NCBI GenBank assembly: GCA_021294835.1
Contig: JAJTDF010000011.1
Coordinates: 1-64,000, forward strand
Source of the DNA: Planctomycetaceae bacterium
GTDB taxonomy: Bacteria > Planctomycetota > Phycisphaerae > Phycisphaerales > UBA1924
Length of the DNA stretch: 64,000 bases
Reading direction: 5' to 3'
The translations under genes and the position numbers were made by a program. The notes under the pieces were generated by a model that had not been told where the DNA came from, searched no databases, and worked only from the letters and a program-made list of their open reading frames with translations. Each line of letters begins with the position of its first letter. Position 1 is the first letter of the stretch. Positions 9,037 to 16,870 of the stretch are shown piece after piece.

Positions 9037-9534
9037 ATGGCTCATGCTGAACATGCCGCGGGCCTGCCCGGGCGGAGAAACCCGGCGGAGGACCATCTGG
9101 AAGCAGCGCGACACGCGGCGGCGGAAGGGGCGATCCGGCTGCGGGTGCGGTACTCGGAGTGCGACCCGATGAACGTGGCGCACCACGCGAGCTATCTGCC
9201 GTGGCTGGAGATGGGGCGGACGGAACTGCTGCGGACCAGCGGGGTGAGTTATGCGCAGTTGGAGGCGGCGGGGGTGCTGCTGGTGGTGGTGAAGATGGAG
9301 TTGCGGTATCGGCGGCCGGCGAAATACGACGATGTGCTGGAACTGCGGACGCGGGTGGTGCCGGGGAGCCGGGTGAAGATCCTGCATGAATATGAGCTGG
9401 TGCGGGTGGACGACCCGAACCAGCCGCAGGGGAAAGCGGACGGGGAGAGCCTGTTCACCGCGAGCAGCACGCTGGGGTGCGTGGACCGGGCGGGGAACAT
9501 TCAGCCGCTGCCGGAGTGGCTGGTGGTGCGGTGA
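9037..9534 (+). CDS. Hotdog-fold acyl-CoA thioesterase (4-hydroxybenzoyl-CoA thioesterase/YbgC-like)
   Basis: The 165-residue protein carries the YbgC/4-HBA-CoA thioesterase signature: RVRYSECDPMNVAHHASY, in which the Asp of ECDPMNV is the expected catalytic residue, followed by WLEMGRTELL. It would hydrolyse acyl-CoA or acyl-ACP thioesters in the cytoplasm. ATG 9037 is preferred because TACCCT lies just before it; ATG 8986 in frame is possible but would add a non-conserved tail. Residues 1-25 before the fold are not conserved. It ends 21 bp before the convergent EamA gene. The physiological substrate is unknown. Confidence 0.85.
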   Translation: MAHAEHAAGLPGRRNPAEDHLEAARHAAAEGAIRLRVRYSECDPMNVAHHASYLPWLEMGRTELLRTSGVSYAQLEAAGVLLVVVKMELRYRRPAKYDDVLELRTRVVPGSRVKILHEYELVRVDDPNQPQGKADGESLFTASSTLGCVDRAGNIQPLPEWLVVR

Positions 9535-9555
9535 GGGGCGGAGTGAGGGGGCGGG

Positions 9556-10005
9556 TTATTTGGTGGTGAGCAGAACGACGCCCCCGAGGATGAGGGCGAC
9601 GGCGATGACCTTCTTGGGGGTGACCGGCTCGCCGAGGAGGGTCCAGCCGATGAGGGCGGCGGTGGCGGGGGCGACGGTGAAGGCGATGGGCTTGACGACG
9701 GAGATGTCGCTGATCTTCAGGGCGCAGTAGAAGAGGATGGGCCCGGCGGCGGCGGCGAGGACGCCGGAGCCGATGATCATCTTGGTCCAGACGCCGGGGC
9801 CGGCCTGGTACCACTGGGCGGGCTCGCTCTTGAGCAGGGGGACGGCGATCCAATACGCCATGAGGACCAGGGGGAGGGCGACGACGGCACGGACGCCGGC
9901 GATGGCGAAGGCCCCCACTTCTTTGCCGTGCAGGACGGACTTGGCGCAGACCTCGCCGATGCCCCAGCACAGGCCGGCCCCGATGGCAAGCAGAATCGCG
10001 TTCAT
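9556..10005 (-). CDS. Short single-EamA-domain membrane transporter
   Basis: The 149-residue protein has about five hydrophobic helices and the EamA end motif KPIAFTVAPATAALIGWTLLGE followed by a final helix (ALILGGVVLL). Full DMT exporters have two EamA domains (about 300 residues), so this is a half-size version that probably works as a dimer. The second of two adjacent ATGs is chosen because TACGGT lies 5 nt before it, matching the other leaderless starts; the first ATG at 10008 would leave only 2 nt. It is divergent from scpB. Substrate unknown. Confidence 0.82.
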   Translation of the reverse strand: MNAILLAIGAGLCWGIGEVCAKSVLHGKEVGAFAIAGVRAVVALPLVLMAYWIAVPLLKSEPAQWYQAGPGVWTKMIIGSGVLAAAAGPILFYCALKISDISVVKPIAFTVAPATAALIGWTLLGEPVTPKKVIAVALILGGVVLLTTK

Positions 10006-10010
10006 CATCC

Positions 10011-10016
10011 ACCGTA
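10011..10016 (-). promoter_or_regulatory. Candidate -10 (TACGGT) for the EamA gene, leaderless type
   Basis: TACGGT on the minus strand is followed by GG and two consecutive ATG codons (2 and 5 nt away). The spacing used elsewhere favours the second ATG. Confidence 0.5.
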
Positions 10017-10108
10017 GCCGACAGGCGCGGGGGTGGGAAGTTGGGCGGCAAGCGGGGACGAAGGGTGCGGGAGGGGCTTGGCGGGGTGGCCGGCGCGAGG
10101 CCCGCATC

Positions 10109-10114
10109 TACCAT
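10109..10114 (+). promoter_or_regulatory. Candidate -10 (TACCAT) for scpB
   Basis: TACCAT ends 11 nt before the scpB ATG at 10126; the leader would be about 4-5 nt long. Confidence 0.5.
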
Positions 10115-10125
10115 CGGGCCGACCT

Positions 10126-11082
10126 ATGCCCAAAGCCTCCTCCAAGAAGGGCCCCCTCCCCGCACCCCCGCACCCCGCTGTTGTGGTGGAGGTTCCGACC
10201 GACGCGGCGGTGGACCTGCCGGCGCCGCAGACGGCGGCGGCCGTTGCTGAGGCGGCGGCTGCGGAGGTGACCGAGATTCCGGGCGAGGCGGAAGCGGCGG
10301 CAGTGGTAACGGCAAGCGAGGGTGACGCCGTGGAGGCGACGGATGTTGCGCCTGCCGCGCCGGCGGTAGCGACGGCGGCGGTGACGGTGACACTGACGAT
10401 TCCGGCGGATCTGCCCCAGCAGGTGGAGGCGTTGCTGCTGACCAGCGGGCGGGCGGTGCCGGCGTTGCGGCTGGCGGTGGCGCTGGGGCTGGCACCCAAC
10501 GAAGAGGCGGCGGAGGCGATGGGCGGGCAGGCGGGCAAGGCGGCGGCCAAGCAGAGCGGGAGCGGGGAGAAGGGCGAAGGGGAGGCGGGCGGCGAAGCGA
10601 CGCCGCCCCCGCCCAAGCGGCGGCGGAAGGCCAAGGCGGGCGCGGAGCATGATCCGGCGGCGATTATCGCGGCGGCGGTGGATGAACTGAACGGGGTGTA
10701 CGCGAAGTCGGGTCGGTCGTTCCGGGTGGAGGCGGTGGCGGGCGGGTACCGGCTGATGACTCTGCCGAGTTACGGCGCGGTGGTGGCGCGGTTTCAGAAC
10801 GCGCAGAGCAGCGCCAAGCTGTCGCGGGCGGCGGTGGAGACGCTGGCGATCATCGCGTATCGGCAGCCGGTGACGCGGGCGACGCTGGAGGCGATCCGCG
10901 GTGTGGCGTGCGGGGAGATCCTCAAGACGCTGATGGAGCGGCGGCTGATCACCATCGCGGGGCGGGCGGAGGAACTGGGGCGGCCGATCCTGTATGCGAC
11001 CAGCAAGGGCTTCCTGGAGGCGTTCGGACTGTCGAGCCTGAAGGACCTGCCGACGGTTGCGGAGGCCGGGCTGAAGCCGTGA
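10126..11082 (+). CDS. scpB: Segregation and condensation protein ScpB
   Basis: The 318-residue protein is the kleisin-associated winged-helix partner of ScpA/SMC in chromosome condensation. The first ~85 residues are an Ala/Pro/Glu-rich extension. ScpB core sequence follows: QQVEALLLTSGR, then FRVEAVAGGYRLMT, then LSRAAVETLAIIAYRQPVTRA and EILKTLMERRLI, then the terminal FLEAFGLSSLKDLP. An internal Ala/Lys-rich insert separates the two winged helices. ScpB is usually about 200 residues. ATG 10126 is preferred over an upstream in-frame codon because TACCAT precedes it. No scpA is adjacent. The stop codon lies in the first of five 8-bp repeats. Confidence 0.93.
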   Translation: MPKASSKKGPLPAPPHPAVVVEVPTDAAVDLPAPQTAAAVAEAAAAEVTEIPGEAEAAAVVTASEGDAVEATDVAPAAPAVATAAVTVTLTIPADLPQQVEALLLTSGRAVPALRLAVALGLAPNEEAAEAMGGQAGKAAAKQSGSGEKGEGEAGGEATPPPPKRRRKAKAGAEHDPAAIIAAAVDELNGVYAKSGRSFRVEAVAGGYRLMTLPSYGAVVARFQNAQSSAKLSRAAVETLAIIAYRQPVTRATLEAIRGVACGEILKTLMERRLITIAGRAEELGRPILYATSKGFLEAFGLSSLKDLPTVAEAGLKP

Positions 11083-11112
11083 AGCCGTGAAGCCGTGAAG
11101 CCGTGAAGCCGT
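11073..11112 (+). repeat. Five tandem copies of GAAGCCGT over the scpB stop
   Basis: Perfect 8-bp repeats run from the last coding triplets of scpB into the intergenic region; the TGA stop at 11080-11082 spans the first and second units. An 8-bp unit is not a multiple of three, so copy-number change would not alter the protein because the stop is in the first unit junction. Confidence 0.9.
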
Positions 11113-11440
11113 GTTGCGGTGTGCCGCGGCTATGGGGACTTGGGCGTTCTGGCAGGCGGCCCGGGCAGGCATGGCCGGCTTGACCTTCGGCAAAGGGCCG
11201 GAATGCTGGTACACCTGGGGTGATCGGGAGCGAACCGGGGCAGCCATCGGCCTGCGGAACGGAGAGCATCGGGTGTGGTTGTCAGACGCGACTGGCGCAA
11301 GTTTCCGGGCTGAACCGGCCCAAGCGGGCGAGGGGTGCCCGATGCGGCATGCGGCCGCTGGATCATGCTGATGGCGGGCGGCATGCCCGAGCGGGGATGA
11401 CGTGCAGCACGAAGCGGGGGGCGGGAACGGATGGAAACGG
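11113..11440. other. Intergenic region without recognisable features
   Basis: About 330 bp lie between the convergent ends of scpB and the lipoprotein gene. Open frames here have no conserved motif, no ribosome-binding site and no promoter hexamer. I see nothing to annotate. Confidence 0.6.
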
Positions 11441-12049
11441 CTAAGCGGGCGGGGTGGCCATGCCCCGGGCCTGGAGCATGATGCGGCGGACGGCGTCGCG
11501 GAGGGCCTGGGCCTCGGGCCAGGGGCCGCCGATGTGCACGGTGACACCCCAACTGTCGGGGCGGCGGTATTCCAGGCGATAGCGGGCCTGTCCCTTCTCG
11601 GGGGCGGTCCAGCGGGTGAGGCCGGCCTTCTCGCCGGCGGCGGCGGCCGACTGGAGCAGTTGGATGACCTCAGTGACCTGGGCTTCGGTCAGCCCGCCCT
11701 CCCAGAGGACGCGAGGGACGTCCATGCCGTCGGCCCCCATGGAGGTTTGCGGGCCGCTGAAGGCCAGGGCTCCGTCGGTGGAGAGGCGGTAGCCCTCGAC
11801 GCGGTTGGAGGCGCTCTGGACCACGTTCAGGTCAAAGCTCCAGCCGCCGGTGGGGGCTCCGCGGACAGTCTGGATGGGGGCGTTGGTCTGCCCGGCCCAA
11901 CCGCCGGAGGCGGCGGCGGGGGAGTCCTTGCCGGCACAGGCGGCGAGGCCGCAGACGCCGGCCAGACAGGCCAGCAGCAGCGCGGCGATGGCCCGGCGGC
12001 GCACCACGGGGCGGGGCAGGCGGAGCGGGACTGGGGTCGGGATGGCCAT
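11441..12049 (-). CDS. Hypothetical lipoprotein
   Basis: The 202-residue protein has an Arg-rich start, a hydrophobic stretch (AIAALLLACLAGVCGLAAC) and a lipobox LAAC followed by AGKDS, so it should be lipidated near residue 38 and anchored in the envelope. The mature part has no family I recognise; it contains a WSFDLNVVQS-like strand and a RYRLEYRRPDSWGVTV strand, suggesting a small beta-rich fold. The start is supported by TACGGT 5 nt upstream on the minus strand. Function unknown. Confidence 0.75.
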   Translation of the reverse strand: MAIPTPVPLRLPRPVVRRRAIAALLLACLAGVCGLAACAGKDSPAAASGGWAGQTNAPIQTVRGAPTGGWSFDLNVVQSASNRVEGYRLSTDGALAFSGPQTSMGADGMDVPRVLWEGGLTEAQVTEVIQLLQSAAAAGEKAGLTRWTAPEKGQARYRLEYRRPDSWGVTVHIGGPWPEAQALRDAVRRIMLQARGMATPPA

Positions 12050-12054
12050 GGTGC

Positions 12055-12060
12055 ACCGTA
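12055..12060 (-). promoter_or_regulatory. Candidate -10 (TACGGT) for the lipoprotein, leaderless type
   Basis: TACGGT with a 5-nt gap (GCACC) to the ATG at 12049; no ribosome-binding site. Confidence 0.55.
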
Positions 12061-12178
12061 CGCCGGCGCGGGCGGGGGATTGGCTGGGGGGTGCGGGGGG
12101 TGCGGGGGGTGCGGGGCGGTTGGGGTTCTGGGGAGGATGGCCCGCCTGGCAGAGCCGACTGAGGGGGAGGCTGCCCCG

Positions 12179-12184
12179 TACCCT
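12179..12184 (+). promoter_or_regulatory. Candidate -10 (TACCCT) for pheT, leaderless type
   Basis: TACCCT ends 8 nt before the ATG at 12193. An in-frame GTG at 12187 would lie inside the predicted transcript start region. Confidence 0.55.
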
Positions 12185-12192
12185 CTGTGCCC

Positions 12193-14226
12193 ATGAAAGT
12201 CTCTGCCGCGTGGATCAACTCGTACCTGCAGCCGGGGGACCTGTCTGCCGACCAGATGGAGCAGGTGCTCACGTTTGTGGGGCTGCCGATTGAATCGATC
12301 GAAGCGTTGCCGGCGCGGGCGACGGGGGGCGGGGGAACCGGAGGCGGCGCGACGACGGCCGATGCGCGGCTGGATGTGGAGGTGACCAGCAACCGGGGGG
12401 ACTGCCTGTGCCATGTGGGGCTGGCGCGGGAGATCGCGGCGGCGACGGGGCGGAGGTTCGTGCCTCCGGCGGCGAAGGCGGCGCTGCCGGCGGGGGATCG
12501 GGCGGGGGCGGAGGCGACGCTGCGGAACGAGGTGCCGGAGGCGTGCCCGCTGTTCACGCTGCGGCTGATTCGGGGGGTGAAGGTGGGGCCGAGCCCGGCG
12601 TGGCTGGCTGAGGCGCTGACGGCGGCGGGGGCGAGGCCGATCAACAACGTGGTGGACGCGACGAACTTTGTGCTGCTGGAGATGGGGCAGCCGAGCCACG
12701 CGTTTGACCTGGCCAAGGTGGCCAAGGGGCAGGACGGGCGGCCGGGGATCATCGTGCGGACGGCCAAGGCGGGTGAGAAGATGACGCTGCTGGACGGACG
12801 GACGATCACGCTGGCGGGGTTTGAGACGGTGGTGGCGGATGAGTCGGGGCCGGTGTCGCTGGCGGGGGTGATGGGCGGTGAGGGGACATCGGTGACGGCG
12901 GGGACGACCGAGGTGCTGGTGGAGGTGGCGACATGGGACCCGGTGGCGGTGCGGTCGGCGGCGCGCAAGCACGGGATCCGGACGGATTCGTCATACCGGT
13001 ATGAGCGGACGGTGCCGGCGGCGAGCATGGCCCCGGCGGCGGACCGGCTGGCGGACCTGATCGTGCAGATCGCCGGGGGGACGGTGGTGCCGGGGATGCT
13101 GACGGCGGGCAAGCCGGTTGCGCCGGCGACGCAGATCAGCCTGCGGCCGGGGCGATGCCGGGCGGTGATCGGGGCGAACTTCAGCGACGAGCAGATGCGC
13201 GGTGCGTTGACGGCGCAGGGCTTTGCGGTGGCCGGGTCGGGCGAGAGCCTGACGGTGACGGTGCCGGCGCACCGGCCGGATGTGCGGCTGGAGATCGACC
13301 TGATTGAAGAGGTGGCCAGGACGGTGGGGTACGACCGGATTCCGCTGCACGGGCGGGTGAGCGTGTCGGTTCGGCCGGCGCAGACGACCGAGCGGGCGGT
13401 GACGGAACTGAGCCGGGTGCTGACGGGGGCGGGGTTCTATGAGACGGTGACGTTCTCGTTCACCAGCGCCAAGGCGGCCAAGCCGTTCTTGCCGGTCGGG
13501 AGCGGGCTGCGGCTGACGGGGGTGTCGGAGGAGCGTCGCGGGAGCGAGAACATCTGCCGGCCGTCGGTACTGGCGGGGCTGCTGGAGTGCCGGCGGGCCA
13601 ACCAGGATGCGAAGGTGCACGCGCCGGGGGGCGTGCGGCTGTTTGAGATGGCGGGGGTGTTTGCGGACAAGCCGGGGGCGAATGGGCCGGGGGCGAGCGG
13701 GCCAGGGCCGAGCACGGCGGAACGCGCGGTGCTGGCGTTGCTGGCCGACGCCCCGACGGCGCCGGGGCTTTCGGCGCATGAGCGGCGGCAGGCGGCCTTT
13801 GCGCTGGCGAAGGGGACGCTGGTGACGGCGGCGGAGACGCTGCTGGGCGGCGGGCGGCTGACGGTGCGGCCGGGGCCGACGCCACACGCGGGGTTTGAAG
13901 CGGCGGCGACGGCACAGGTGCTGGTGGACGGGGCGGTGATCGGGCATGTGGGGCTGGTGAGCGCCGAGGTGCAGCGGCTGTTTGATCTGGAGTGGGCGCA
14001 GGTGGAGGGCGAGGCGGCGGGGCTGTCGCTGGCGAACATCGAGAGCACGCGGTTTGTGACGACGTATCGGGGCAAGCCGCTGGCGGCGGGGAAGAAGTCG
14101 GTGACGCTGCGGATGGTGTTCCGGCACCCGGAGCGGACGCTGCGCGACGACGAGGTGAACGCGGAGGTGGAGCGGCTGGTGGCGCGGCTGAAGACAGTGC
14201 TGAAGGCGGAGATCCGCACGGCGTGA
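12193..14226 (+). CDS. pheT: Phenylalanine-tRNA ligase beta subunit lacking the EMAP-II-like domain
   Basis: The 677-residue protein starts MKVSAAWINSYLQPG and, after GLPIESIEA and a short Gly/Thr-rich linker, goes straight to DVEVTSNRGDCLCHVGLAREIAA. In E. coli PheT (about 795 residues) a roughly 110-residue OB/EMAP-II tRNA-binding domain sits exactly there; it is absent here. The B3/B4 editing domain, B5 (PDVRLEIDLIEEVARTVGYDRIP), the catalytic-core-like module and the C-terminal ferredoxin-like anticodon-binding domain (RHPERTLRDDEVN) are all recognisable. PheT pairs with PheS to charge tRNA-Phe; pheS is not beside it. The leaderless promoter supports the ATG. Confidence 0.95.
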   Translation: MKVSAAWINSYLQPGDLSADQMEQVLTFVGLPIESIEALPARATGGGGTGGGATTADARLDVEVTSNRGDCLCHVGLAREIAAATGRRFVPPAAKAALPAGDRAGAEATLRNEVPEACPLFTLRLIRGVKVGPSPAWLAEALTAAGARPINNVVDATNFVLLEMGQPSHAFDLAKVAKGQDGRPGIIVRTAKAGEKMTLLDGRTITLAGFETVVADESGPVSLAGVMGGEGTSVTAGTTEVLVEVATWDPVAVRSAARKHGIRTDSSYRYERTVPAASMAPAADRLADLIVQIAGGTVVPGMLTAGKPVAPATQISLRPGRCRAVIGANFSDEQMRGALTAQGFAVAGSGESLTVTVPAHRPDVRLEIDLIEEVARTVGYDRIPLHGRVSVSVRPAQTTERAVTELSRVLTGAGFYETVTFSFTSAKAAKPFLPVGSGLRLTGVSEERRGSENICRPSVLAGLLECRRANQDAKVHAPGGVRLFEMAGVFADKPGANGPGASGPGPSTAERAVLALLADAPTAPGLSAHERRQAAFALAKGTLVTAAETLLGGGRLTVRPGPTPHAGFEAAATAQVLVDGAVIGHVGLVSAEVQRLFDLEWAQVEGEAAGLSLANIESTRFVTTYRGKPLAAGKKSVTLRMVFRHPERTLRDDEVNAEVERLVARLKTVLKAEIRTA

Positions 14227-14301
14227 TCGCGTGGGTGGGGTGCGGCACGGGGGATGACCGCAGATACCTAGGATGGCTCTGTATGTGTGCAGGAGCCGAC
14301 G

Positions 14302-14682
14302 ATGCCGACTGAACGCGCGGGGACGAACCAGGCCCATCCGGCGGTGCTGCAGGGCACGCTGGAGATGATGATCATGACGGTGCTGCGCGGCGGGGAGCGG
14401 CACGGGTATGGGCTGGCCAGGGAGATCGAGCGGCGGTCGGGCGGGGTGATCAGCGTTGAGGAGGGCTCGCTGTATCCGGCGCTCAAGCGGATGAGCAAAC
14501 GCGGGGATGTGCAGGGGGAATGGCGGCTGAACGAGACGGGGCGGCGGGCGAGGTTTTATCGGCTGACGGCCTCGGGGCGACGGCACCTGGCGACGCAGAC
14601 GGGACTGTGGGTGCGGTTTTCCGGGGCGGTGAATGCGGTGCTGCGCGAGAACGGCGGCGGCGAGGGGATTGCGGATCTGTAA
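14302..14682 (+). CDS. PadR family transcriptional regulator
   Basis: The 126-residue protein is a compact PadR-type winged-helix DNA-binding protein: LQGTLEMMIMTVLRGGERHGYGLAREIERRSG is helix 1-2, and EEGSLYPALKRMSKRGDVQGEW is the recognition helix and wing, followed by RFYRLTASGRRHL. Such regulators commonly repress a neighbouring membrane-protein operon, but here the next gene is ilvE. ATG 14302 follows GGAG by 8 nt; a GTG at 14287 is an alternative start. An imperfect palindrome ATACCTAGGAT upstream (about 14263-14273) could be its own operator; this is speculative. Confidence 0.9.
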   Translation: MPTERAGTNQAHPAVLQGTLEMMIMTVLRGGERHGYGLAREIERRSGGVISVEEGSLYPALKRMSKRGDVQGEWRLNETGRRARFYRLTASGRRHLATQTGLWVRFSGAVNAVLRENGGGEGIADL

Positions 14683-14694
14683 AACATACGTAGT

Positions 14695-14734
14695 CATGCG
14701 ATGCATTGACACATCGACATGCGATGCTTGCGAT
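14695..14734 (+). promoter_or_regulatory. Candidate ilvE promoter TTGACA-17-TGCGAT flanked by 10-bp direct repeats
   Basis: TTGACA (14706-14711) is followed after 17 bp by TGCGAT (14729-14734). CATGCGATGC occurs at 14695-14704 and again at 14718-14727, bracketing the -35. The repeats may be a regulator-binding site, possibly for the PadR protein encoded just upstream. A second hexamer, TAAACT at 14795-14800, lies closer to the gene. Confidence 0.45.
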
Positions 14735-14812
14735 CACCTGAAGCTGCGTGTTGCTGTCCGTCGTGGCGCGGCTTGATCGGTCGGGGTCGCGCACTAAACT
14801 CGCAACCCGGCC

Positions 14813-14884
14813 ATGGACTCGGCCGATAGAAGCGTCACGGATTGCTCGACGATCGCCTTCCATCCCCTGCGGAGTCCGCCATGA
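14813..14884 (+). CDS. Possible 23-codon leader ORF coupled to ilvE
   Basis: An ATG at 14813 lies 12 nt after TAAACT and opens 23 codons whose TGA (14882-14884) overlaps the ilvE ATG (14881-14883). If translated it would couple ribosome arrival to ilvE. It has only single Ile, Leu and Val codons, so it does not look like a classical branched-chain attenuator peptide. The overlap could be chance. Confidence 0.25.
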   Translation: MDSADRSVTDCSTIAFHPLRSPP

Positions 14885-15987
14885 AGACCAAGGCCCCGAA
14901 GAAGCCCGCCCCCGCCAAGAAGACCGCGTCCAAGGCGTCGCCCGCCGTGAAGAACGGTTCCGCGAAGCTCGCCAAGCTCGCCAAGTTCGCCAAGCCGGCC
15001 AAGAACATCGCGGCGAAGGCGGTCGCCTCCAAGCCGTCTCCGGCGAAGACCAAGTCGTGGATCGGCGACCATTCGACGCTGCACGCGTTCACCGCGGGCA
15101 TTCCCAAGGGCGAGACGCCGATCATCTACGTGAACGGGCGCATGGTGCCCAAGGCCGAGGCCTCGGTCTCGGTGTACGACCACGGCCTGCTGTACGGCGA
15201 CGGGGTGTTCGAGGGCATCCGCGTGTACCGCGGGAAGATCTTCAAGTGCGGCCAGCACATGGAGCGGCTGTGGCGCTGCGCCGAGATGATCCGGCTGCGG
15301 ATCCCGGTTTCTCGCGATGAGATGGTGCAGATCATGCGGGACTGCATCGCGGCCAACCACATCGAAGAGGGGTACATCCGGCTGGTGGTGTCGCGCGGGT
15401 ATGGCACGCTGGGTCTGGACCCGCGCAAGTGCCCGGTCGCCGGCGTGATCTGCATCGCCGACCAGATCGCCCTGTACTCCAAGGAGCAGTACGAGAAGGG
15501 CATGCGGATCATCGTGGCCAAGCGGCCCCGCACGCCGATCCAGTGCCTGGACCCGCGCATCAAGTCACTGAACTACCTCAACAACATCCTGGGCAAGGTC
15601 GAGGCCATTGATCAGGGCTGCGACGAGGCCATCATGCTCAACCTCGACGGCTACGTCGGCGAGTGCACGGGCGACAACATCTTCATCATCCGCAACGGCC
15701 AGGTGTTCACGCCGCCCACCGAGGCGGGCATTCTGGAGGGCATCACCCGCCGCTTCGTGATCGACCTGTGCACCGAGGCGGGCATCACCTGCAACGTCAA
15801 GAGCATGCTGCCTGAGGAGGTCAAGTCCGCCGACGAGGTCTTCCTCACTGGCACGGCTGCGGAGATCATCGCGGTCACCCAGATCGACGACATCCGCATC
15901 GGCTCGGGCACCGAGGGCCCGGTGACCCGCAAGCTGCGTGAGGCCTTCCGCAAGGTTGTCACCTCCGACCACGTGCCCGAGGATTGA
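14881..15987 (+). CDS. ilvE: Branched-chain amino acid aminotransferase with Lys/Ala/Pro-rich N-terminal tail
   Basis: The 368-residue protein is a class IV PLP-dependent aminotransferase that interconverts branched-chain amino acids and their keto acids. YVNGRMVPKAEASVSVYDHGLLYGDGVFEG is the class IV beginning, the PLP-binding Lys is in RIKSLNYLNN (near residue 230), and GECTGDNIF and VFLTGTAAEI are the later motifs. The first ~60 residues are unlike IlvE: Lys, Ala and Pro repeats such as KKPAPAKKTASKASP, similar in composition to histone H1-type tails. The only alternative in-frame start before the domain is a GTG inside the tail (14947), so at least part of the tail is real if the domain start is right. 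A strong terminator follows. Confidence 0.92.
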   Translation: MKTKAPKKPAPAKKTASKASPAVKNGSAKLAKLAKFAKPAKNIAAKAVASKPSPAKTKSWIGDHSTLHAFTAGIPKGETPIIYVNGRMVPKAEASVSVYDHGLLYGDGVFEGIRVYRGKIFKCGQHMERLWRCAEMIRLRIPVSRDEMVQIMRDCIAANHIEEGYIRLVVSRGYGTLGLDPRKCPVAGVICIADQIALYSKEQYEKGMRIIVAKRPRTPIQCLDPRIKSLNYLNNILGKVEAIDQGCDEAIMLNLDGYVGECTGDNIFIIRNGQVFTPPTEAGILEGITRRFVIDLCTEAGITCNVKSMLPEEVKSADEVFLTGTAAEIIAVTQIDDIRIGSGTEGPVTRKLREAFRKVVTSDHVPED

Positions 15988-16025
15988 GCCCGGCCCGGAC
16001 GCTGACTGCAAGACGGATGAATTGA

Positions 16026-16068
16026 CCGCCGCGGCCTTGCCAGGAGAACCAAGGTCGCGGCGGTTTTT
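16026..16068 (+). terminator. Rho-independent terminator of ilvE
   Basis: A 14-bp, nearly perfect GC-rich stem (CCGCCGCGGCCTTG pairing with CAAGGTCGCGGCGG) with a 10-nt loop is followed by TTTTT. Confidence 0.9.
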
Positions 16069-16870
16069 CGTTGGCCGGGCGGGCAGGTGAGCAGGGGGCA
16101 GCCGGTGCCGGCAGCGAAGCTTCTGGTCACCCCTGCCCGCGTCACCAACGGGTTTGCTGACGGCGGCGAAACGACGGCCGCCGGTTGGCCTCGCCCCACT
16201 GCGCCCGCCACCCCCACCCCCACCACCCCCACCACCCCCACCACCCCCCGCCCTCCCGCCCCCCCACACCCTTCACCACTGCCCGCCCTTCCCCCGGTCG
16301 GCCACCCTCCCCCTTCACCCCCATCTCTCACTCCCACCCACCCGTTTCCGTGCGGAGTTCACTGCGTTTCAACTGCCGATGCCCGCTCTTGGGCGGTTGC
16401 GGACTGCTGACCCGGCGGCGTCCGGACCAGCCGGCGGCCATGTGCCGACACGCCGGAAGCACCTGAAGCCTTGTGCGGGCACACTTGGACCGGCCCAGGC
16501 GCCGGCCCGCGGGGCCACCACCCAATCTTCATAACGCAATCCGCAGCGCAGTCCGCCAAAAAAACTCAAAGAAGCGTGCAAACGTGCTCGCCAGAGCGAA
16601 TAGCCCGGAGGCATATGCGGCGTGACTTTGACGCTGCCGAGGGCCGACTGCGGTGGGACGGGGTTGGCACGCTCAGGGGAGCGTGTATCTTTCGGACGGA
16701 CTCCGACCGCGGCTGGCTGCGTCACCACGCCGGGCGAGAGGAGGTTTGGTTGGCACAGGCCGCGGCAGAGGATGTGCAGCGGAGAGGGTCGCCCGGTGCG
16801 TGAGTGTGTATCCAACGCGAAGTCGGCTGCGGGAACGCTGCGCGAGGAGGGCGAGGGCGACGGCCGGTTT
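16069..16870. other. Long region with no confident gene
   Basis: Between the ilvE terminator and the sigma-factor remnant. It starts with a CACCCC microsatellite around 16209-16249 and continues Pro-rich in several frames. An 8-base A tract occurs near 16558-16565 just before CTCAAAG. I find no conserved protein and no RNA fold. Confidence 0.5.
16209..16249. repeat. C-rich microsatellite (ACCCCCACC unit)
   Basis: About four copies of a 9-bp ACCCCCACC unit with strong strand asymmetry of C and G. Similar C-rich tracts precede prfA (about 21845-21940) and the ABC ATPase (about 45476-45525). Confidence 0.85.

Noticed and set aside
16615-16803. 62-codon ORF with a GGAGG box 3 nt before its ATG
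   Set aside because: The spacing is short for a Shine-Dalgarno site, the protein has no recognisable similarity and it overlaps a non-conserved region. Not annotated, although expression data could revive it.
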